Source: Candidatus Micrarchaeia archaeon (GTDB taxonomy: Archaea > Micrarchaeota > Micrarchaeia > Anstonellales > JAHKLY01). Taken from it: a DNA stretch of 42,594 nt. Position numbers and translations under genes: made by a program. Shown here piece after piece: positions 39,123-42,594 of this stretch. Under the pieces are notes generated by a model. That model was not told where the DNA came from, searched no databases, and worked only from the letters and a program-made list of their open reading frames with translations. The stretch covers positions 3,067 through 45,660 of the forward strand of contig JBAZFO010000005.1 of the NCBI GenBank assembly GCA_041653315.1. Reading direction: 5' to 3'. Position 1 is the stretch's first letter, and each line of letters opens with the position of its first letter.

Positions 39123-39590
39123 TCAAAAAGGAATACCGCTATTGTCCGGCTCTTGTGCTGGTGGCATTTCATCTGGCGCATCAGTGTTAGGATTGAAATT
39201 GGCCGGTAATTTTGTTCCGTTCGGATTTAAGCCTCTTGCTTGCGGCGGCGTAGGCTTGGCCGGTACTACATTTCTCGGCGCACGAACTCTGATACCGCCT
39301 GTAATTTTGCCGCCAAAGGAAATTGTAGGCTCATTATAAAGCACAATTTTTTTGCCTATCCAGCCAGAGTCCTCATTACTACCTGTAATTGCCGCAATTA
39401 TCTGGCCGTTTGTAGAATTAAGGATTAACGGCTTGTCCATATCCTTGAAGTGCATAGCCCACCTGTATTCTGGCTCTGCGCCTTCTTTGGCGACATTAAC
39501 TTCCTCGCAAGATTCGATTGTAACCAGTATTGCAGGTTCAACATCATTCTTGGTCAGAAACTTACTTTTCTTTAAATCATTTACATTCAT
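39123..39590 (-). CDS. SSB-like single-stranded DNA-binding protein candidate
   Basis: The 155-aa product has a beta-rich N-terminal domain (ILVTIESCEEVNVAKE, AMHFKDMDKPLILNST, KIVLYNEPTISFGG), a Pro/Asn-rich disordered tail, and ends DNSGIPF. The terminal GIPF resembles the DDDIPF tip by which bacterial SSB recruits partners. Such phage proteins serve replication and recombination. The OB fold is inferred from pattern only. Confidence 0.55.
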   Translation of the reverse strand: MNVNDLKKSKFLTKNDVEPAILVTIESCEEVNVAKEGAEPEYRWAMHFKDMDKPLILNSTNGQIIAAITGSNEDSGWIGKKIVLYNEPTISFGGKITGGIRVRAPRNVVPAKPTPPQARGLNPNGTKLPANFNPNTDAPDEMPPAQEPDNSGIPF

Positions 39591-39592
39591 TG

Positions 39593-40102
39593 CTACTTCC
39601 CTTCAAAAATATAGTTAATTAGTTGGTTGATTTTTGGCTTAAAATTATCTGGTATCTCTATATTTTCTACCAATTCATCGTATTTACCTGAAGCTATCAT
39701 CGCACAAATTATATTACATCTTGTCTTACCCTTAGCTATTTTATCCCAATCCGGCTTTCCATTTTGTTCAATCTCTTCCTGTGAATAATGCTGTTCTTTT
39801 GGCTGATATGGCTCTGGCTCGGTTATTGTTTCTGGCACATAGCCAATAACAAACAATTTTACCCCTGATGCGCCATTTTGTATCTGGCCGGAGATAATTC
39901 TTATATGATTACCACGTTCAAGGCTTAGCCCTTGCAATAATACCTCTGCCTGAATATCACCCGATAAATCAGATAATACGCATTCCTGCGTCCATTCACC
40001 GCCAGTTTGTAGTTTGCTCTTTGGCTTTTTTACAGTAGCTTTGACATCACACATAAAAGTTTTGCCGGTATCATTTTCTAATAGCCCTGCTATGTCTGTC
40101 AT
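39593..40102 (-). CDS. OB-fold-like DNA-metabolism protein candidate
   Basis: The 169-aa product starts with beta-type segments (TFMCDVKATVKKPKSKLQ, HIRIISGQIQNGASGVKLFV) as in OB-fold proteins, then a helical C-domain with DWDKIAKGKTRCNIICAMIA. The last motif recurs in phage proteins near replication genes. Its place beside the SSB-like gene supports a role in DNA replication or recombination. Confidence 0.45.
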   Translation of the reverse strand: MTDIAGLLENDTGKTFMCDVKATVKKPKSKLQTGGEWTQECVLSDLSGDIQAEVLLQGLSLERGNHIRIISGQIQNGASGVKLFVIGYVPETITEPEPYQPKEQHYSQEEIEQNGKPDWDKIAKGKTRCNIICAMIASGKYDELVENIEIPDNFKPKINQLINYIFEGK

Positions 40103-40117
40103 TTTTCTTTCCTTTTT

Positions 40118-40285
40118 TTATTCGGATTTATTTATTACAAAATTATGAAACTTTTCAACTACATCACAAAGTTGTGCGTGTACTTTTTTATATCCTACCT
40201 CTTCGCCGGTTTCGTCTTTATCAAGAGCAAAGGGATTTACAGGCTCATTCACAAGCCAGCCGCTATCATCGTCAAAGTCGGTCAT
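40118..40285 (-). CDS. Small acidic protein, 55 aa
   Basis: ATG 40285 overlaps the preceding stop as ATGA. The product begins MTDFDDDSGWLVNEPVNPFA, with later EVVEKFHNFV-type helical text. It is acidic and helical. No family was recognised. Confidence 0.55.
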   Translation of the reverse strand: MTDFDDDSGWLVNEPVNPFALDKDETGEEVGYKKVHAQLCDVVEKFHNFVINKSE

Positions 40286-40458
40286 TTTGAACCCCGCAGG
40301 GTTAATAATCTCACAAAATTACGAAATAACTTATCATCATCAATTTCGTTTTCGTTGTTTATTGCCCAATTTATCATTTTTATTAAGCCAAACACTAAAG
40401 TACCAACCAGTGAAATAGGCCATATCAACAATCTTATAAGTATTTTCAGAATTATCAT
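40282..40458 (-). CDS. Small membrane protein, 58 aa
   Basis: ATG 40458 has ACGGAGA upstream. The N-terminal 33 residues (MIILKILIRLLIWPISLVGT...) form one hydrophobic helix, followed by an acidic tail. It is ATGA-coupled to the next gene. A membrane role is likely. Confidence 0.55.
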   Translation of the reverse strand: MIILKILIRLLIWPISLVGTLVFGLIKMINWAINNENEIDDDKLFRNFVRLLTLRGSK

Positions 40459-40476
40459 TTTTTTCTCCGTTAATTT

Positions 40477-40764
40477 TTATTCTGGTTTCTCGGCTGCGGC
40501 GATAGCGGAATTTAAAAGTCCAAGTGATTCACAAACCCCGCCAACGTTATCCCTCGCAGCAAAATGTTGCATATATGGCAGAGCGGACTTTAACGCCCCT
40601 ACCAAATCCTTAATCTTCTTCTGGTCTGAATCGTAGGAGTTCCAGCGGGCAATAATCTCTTCCATAAAACAGTGAGAAGATTCTGACCATTTAAATATAC
40701 TACCCAAACCAATAATCTCCTCATCTTCTGTTATTTCTAACTTTTCGGGCCATTTGTTTTTCAT
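40477..40764 (-). CDS. Hypothetical protein, 95 aa, first gene after the structured leader
   Basis: The product (MKNKWPEKLEITEDEEIIGL...) is helical in its C-terminal half, with a terminal SAIAAAEKPE. Shine-Dalgarno AAAAGGAAG lies 8-16 nt ahead of the ATG. It is the first gene after the promoter at 40892-40919 and the pseudoknot-like leader, and so would be the leader's regulatory target. Function is not known. A partly similar Ala-rich C-terminus occurs in the 705-1076 product. Confidence 0.6.
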   Translation of the reverse strand: MKNKWPEKLEITEDEEIIGLGSIFKWSESSHCFMEEIIARWNSYDSDQKKIKDLVGALKSALPYMQHFAARDNVGGVCESLGLLNSAIAAAEKPE

Positions 40765-40772
40765 TTATTCAC

Positions 40773-40885
40773 TTCCTTTTAAAAGTAGCGGCAGGTTTTA
40801 GCGTTGATAATCGTTTTGGTGGGCAAAAAGAATATCCCTGCCGCCGTGTTTGTTAAGGATTATTTTTTTGTCAATTATCAACGCT
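40773..40885 (-). promoter_or_regulatory. Structured 5' leader: interleaved inverted repeats plus anti-SD (candidate riboswitch or attenuator)
   Basis: On the minus-strand transcript, helix A pairs AGCGTTGATAAT (40885-40874) with its 12-nt complement (40811-40800), and helix B pairs GCGGCAGG (40844-40837) with CCTGCCGC (40795-40788). The order A-B-A'-B' is a pseudoknot topology. TTCTTTTT (40832-40825) between B and A' can also pair with the SD AAAAGGAA (40780-40773), with one G-U. Both helices are perfect. The predicted start of transcription is position 40885, the first base of helix A. Confidence 0.6.
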
Positions 40886-40891
40886 TCAAAT

Positions 40892-40919
40892 ACAATACCA
40901 ATTATTTTAATTTTGTCAA
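40892..40919 (-). promoter_or_regulatory. Leftward sigma70-like promoter before the structured leader
   Basis: On the minus strand TTGACA (40919-40914), a 16-bp spacer and TATTGT (40897-40892). It lies just behind the HTH gene and drives the leader and the genes from 40764 leftward. The same hexamer pair occurs at the virion-block promoter (3837-3866). Confidence 0.6.
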
Positions 40920-40938
40920 TAGAAAAATAAGAATTATT

Positions 40939-41169
40939 TTAAAAATTATTTGCAATGCTATATCTTTTTACTTTGACCTCATTGCCGCCATAGCCAAAAA
41001 TACTGCCTGTCTGAATCTTAATCCATTTGCCGGTTGTAGCATAACCACGCTTTGATATTCGGCTGATGTAGTGGCGCAATTCGCTTGTATGGAATAGTTT
41101 TTGGCATTCAAGAGTAGTCAAGCTGTTTCCACGCAAAAGATAGTCAAGGATTTTATCTTCGGTTTTCAT
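40939..41169 (-). CDS. Winged-helix/HTH regulator candidate
   Basis: The 76-aa product has the phage HTH pattern DKILDYLLRGNSLTTLECQKLF followed by SELRHYISRISKRGYATTGK, like the common phage wHTH proteins (RILDxLxxGxxITxxEAxxxFG..RLxxRIxxLRKxGY). Shine-Dalgarno AAAGGAG precedes the ATG. Its place directly upstream of the leftward promoter and structured leader makes it a candidate regulator of them. Confidence 0.65.
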   Translation of the reverse strand: MKTEDKILDYLLRGNSLTTLECQKLFHTSELRHYISRISKRGYATTGKWIKIQTGSIFGYGGNEVKVKRYSIANNF

Positions 41170-41193
41170 TGTTCACTCCTTTGGGATTAGTAT

Positions 41194-41460
41194 TTATTTT
41201 CTAATACAACCGCACCATTCCAGATACCAAGTCCCTTCTTGTTCTGTTCCACTATATAAATATAAAGGTACATCCTTTCTTTGACGAAAAGCCTTGCAAC
41301 CATCGGCAAGCCTTTTAAGTCTGACAAGGCTACGCCATAAATGCTTATCGTCTTTAGGCAACAAATGATATACTGGAATAGGGCTATCGCCATTAGTAAT
41401 CTCAACGCCGAGTTTGTATGCTCTATGTTTTATTGTTAGCCATTTCACAAACCTGTTCAT
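41194..41460 (-). CDS. Small basic hypothetical protein, 88 aa
   Basis: The product (MNRFVKWLTIKHRAYKLGVE...) is basic and Trp-containing, ending EGTWYLEWCGCIRK. It begins directly after the stop of the upstream gene. A 72-codon frame in another register covers the same region but lacks coding character. No family was recognised. Confidence 0.55.
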   Translation of the reverse strand: MNRFVKWLTIKHRAYKLGVEITNGDSPIPVYHLLPKDDKHLWRSLVRLKRLADGCKAFRQRKDVPLYLYSGTEQEGTWYLEWCGCIRK

Positions 41461-41461
41461 C

Positions 41462-41662
41462 TCACAACCCTACTTTCTTTTTAATTGTTTCAAATACCCT
41501 GTCAAGACCGGCCAACGCTTCGGCCTTTATCTCTTCGATATTATTACTATTATTAAAAAAAGACATATAACTATGCAACGATTTGGTCGTTGACCCCTTA
41601 TCTCTTTCAACCCTCACAAAATCTATTACAAGACGGTATTTTTCTATTGGTTTTTTGCTCAT
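41462..41662 (-). CDS. Hypothetical helical protein, 66 aa
   Basis: I take ATG 41662 (ATGA overlap with the upstream transglycosylase gene) rather than the longer frame from 41797. The product (MSKKPIEKYRLVIDFVRVER...) contains NNIEEIKAEALAGLDRVFET, a charged amphipathic helix. No family was recognised. Confidence 0.55.
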   Translation of the reverse strand: MSKKPIEKYRLVIDFVRVERDKGSTTKSLHSYMSFFNNSNNIEEIKAEALAGLDRVFETIKKKVGL

Positions 41663-42066
41663 TTCATTGCTTTCATAACTTTTTTTGCATACGGAATTGT
41701 AGCTTTTTTCTTGTGGCCATAACAGCCGCCATTCCAACAGCGAGATTTGTTGAAATCGCTCATTCCTTTGCAATAGTGATTTAGGTAGATACGGCACATC
41801 TCATAAGACTTTTGTTTGTTGCATCGGTCTTTCAGGGTGAAATCTTTACCGCTGATACGATTTACGTCTTTGACCATTATCGGCCAAATTTGCAAAATTC
41901 CTACCGCATTTCCCGAATCGCCTACTGCATCAGCTCGGCTTCCACTCTCAACCTGTGCAATAGCGTCCAATAATCGCTCTACGTTGACCGCCTTGCCATT
42001 ATCTTTGGCCTGCCCTGCCATTGACACTCCCAAAATTATCGTGGCTGTAATAAGTGCTAATCGCAT
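41659..42066 (-). CDS. Lytic transglycosylase (SLT-type endolysin) with signal peptide
   Basis: The start is ATG 42066 (AGGTGG upstream). The 135-aa enzyme begins with a signal peptide (MRLALITATIILGVSMAGQA), then LLDAIAQVESGSRADAVGDS with the catalytic Glu at residue 40, NAVGILQIWPI, and a Cys-containing C-terminal part ending KKVMKAMK. This is a lysozyme-like transglycosylase that cleaves the glycan backbone of peptidoglycan. Secretion via Sec would explain a lysis role without a holin. Confidence 0.8.
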   Translation of the reverse strand: MRLALITATIILGVSMAGQAKDNGKAVNVERLLDAIAQVESGSRADAVGDSGNAVGILQIWPIMVKDVNRISGKDFTLKDRCNKQKSYEMCRIYLNHYCKGMSDFNKSRCWNGGCYGHKKKATIPYAKKVMKAMK

Positions 42067-42067
42067 T

Positions 42068-42250
42068 TTACCACCTGCTTTCGTCAACATCTTGGACTAC
42101 TGTTTCTGCTTTAACACGACTAAAAACTTTTTTGCATTTAGGACAAGTCCCGTGATAACTTTCTTCGTGGCGGTCGTATTCCATATTTAATGGCACAAAG
42201 CATACGGGACACCATTCGCCGCCCAGTTTGGAGGGGGAGAAAGATTTATT
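42068..42250 (-). CDS. Zinc-ribbon protein, start uncertain
   Basis: The open frame runs from 42250 to TAA at 42068. It encodes GGEWCPVCFVPLNMEYDRHE... followed by YHGTCPKCKKVFSRV, a clear CxxC...CxxC zinc ribbon. No ATG, GTG or TTG lies upstream of the first Cys pair; CTG at 42226 is the only near-cognate in a likely place. It may use a rare start, or be the truncated remnant of a larger gene disrupted near the neighbouring repeats. Confidence 0.4.
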   Translation of the reverse strand, partial: NKSFSPSKLGGEWCPVCFVPLNMEYDRHEESYHGTCPKCKKVFSRVKAETVVQDVDESRW

Positions 42251-42273
42251 TCAAAGAGCAATTATCTTGTTAA

Positions 42274-42570
42274 TTAGCCATCGCCAGAGCCATAGCCAGA
42301 GCCATAGCCATCGCCATCGCCAGAGCCATCGCCAGAGCCATAGCCATCGCCATCGCCAGAGCCATCGCCAGAGCCAGAGCCAGAGCCAGAGCCATAGCCA
42401 TCGCCATCGCCAGAGCCATCGCCAGAGCCATAGCCATCGCTATAGCCATAGCCATCGCCATAGCCATAGCCATAGCCAGAGCCATAGCCATAGCCATAGC
42501 CATAGCCATCGCCATAGCCATCGCCAGAGCCAGAGCCATCGCCAGAGCCAGATTTAATTACTGTTTCCAT
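42274..42570 (-). CDS. Gly-(Ser/Asp/Tyr) repeat protein, 98 aa
   Basis: The start is ATG 42570, with AAGGGG upstream. After METVIKSGSG the whole protein is a Gly-X series where X is Ser, Asp or Tyr (DGYGDGYGYGYGYGSGYG...), encoded by 6-bp units GGC followed by TCT, GAT or TAT. Such low-complexity repeat proteins occur in many phages near the early region and have unknown function. It lies next to the circular junction. Confidence 0.65.
   Translation of the reverse strand: METVIKSGSGDGSGSGDGYGDGYGYGYGYGSGYGYGYGDGYGYSDGYGSGDGSGDGDGYGSGSGSGSGDGSGDGDGYGSGDGSGDGDGYGSGYGSGDG
42276..42553. repeat. 6-bp period repeat (GCCATC/GCCAGA/GCCATA on +)
   Basis: About 278 bp of near-perfect 6-bp units in which only the last three bases vary among three forms. 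It is coding on the minus strand; the + strand frame in it is an artefact of the repeat. The units provide a substrate for slippage. Confidence 0.85.
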
Positions 42571-42594
42571 ACCGAAACCCCTTGAATACTTTTT

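Noticed and set aside
40145..40636. Plus-strand 163-codon frame
   Set aside because: It overlaps three minus-strand genes with good starts and is typical of antisense reading of an AT-rich operon.
41187..41405. Minus-strand 72-codon frame inside the 41194-41460 gene
   Set aside because: It is out of frame with the neighbours, has no Shine-Dalgarno and covers the same DNA as the better supported 88-aa frame.
42276..42553. CRISPR-like repeat array
   Set aside because: The units are 6 bp without spacers and are in-frame codons of a repeat protein.
42228..42557. Plus-strand Ser/His/Arg/Gln repeat frame and a second minus-strand Ala-Met repeat frame
   Set aside because: Both are by-products of the 6-bp repeat read in other frames. 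Only the Gly-X frame has a Shine-Dalgarno, an ordinary N-terminus and a fitting place.

Overview
The window looks like a complete tailed-phage genome of about 42.6 kb, probably podovirus-like and cut open at an arbitrary point. The leftmost gene (minus strand) runs off position 1. If position 42594 is joined to position 1, its open frame ends at once in TAA and is followed by a short gap and the next gene's ribosome binding site. The sequence is therefore best read as a circular (or circularly permuted) genome. The host is not determined. Shine-Dalgarno sites, sigma70-like promoters and secretion signals indicate a bacterium, probably Gram-negative-like. I see no integrase, DNA polymerase, RNA polymerase, tRNA or CRISPR array.

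Layout. Two long transcription blocks diverge from a control region at about 2.6-3.9 kb and converge at a 17-bp inverted-repeat terminator near 28.75 kb. The control region is very AT-rich. It holds consensus promoters and a small gene containing six copies of an 8-bp repeat in two reading frames, which looks like an iteron-type origin. The rightward block (3.9-28.7 kb) is the virion module: small terminase candidate, a large terminase split into separate ATPase and nuclease genes with a Cys-rich ORF between, portal, zinc ribbon, scaffold candidate, major capsid, two tandem lectin-like proteins, further virion proteins, head-tail adaptor, two paralogous tail or stopper proteins, a collagen-like protein, internal virion or ejection proteins, a one-TM protein, a C1q-like protein and a beta-helix protein. 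An HNH homing endonuclease sits antisense inside this module.

The leftward block (2.6 kb down to 1, then 42.6 kb down to 29 kb) is a dense run of small overlapping genes, many coupled by ATGA or TAATG overlaps and many below 60 codons. It carries lysis candidates (a lytic transglycosylase and a permuted NlpC/P60-type amidase), a winged-helix regulator candidate, two PD-(D/E)XK-type nucleases (MmcB-like and DUF1064-like), an SSB-like protein, a NinB-like protein, a DNA methyltransferase, a replication-protein C-domain-like protein, a MazG-like protein, a Lar-like anti-restriction protein and many zinc-ribbon or one-TM peptides.

Best leads for something new: (1) the 5' leader at 40773-40919, with a promoter, two interleaved perfect inverted repeats (pseudoknot topology) and an anti-SD segment in front of a leftward operon; (2) the intragenic iteron cluster at 3344-3457; (3) the two-gene terminase; (4) a duplicated double-hairpin element behind two leftward genes; (5) a 62-nt three-way-junction or tRNA-like element at 38988-39049.
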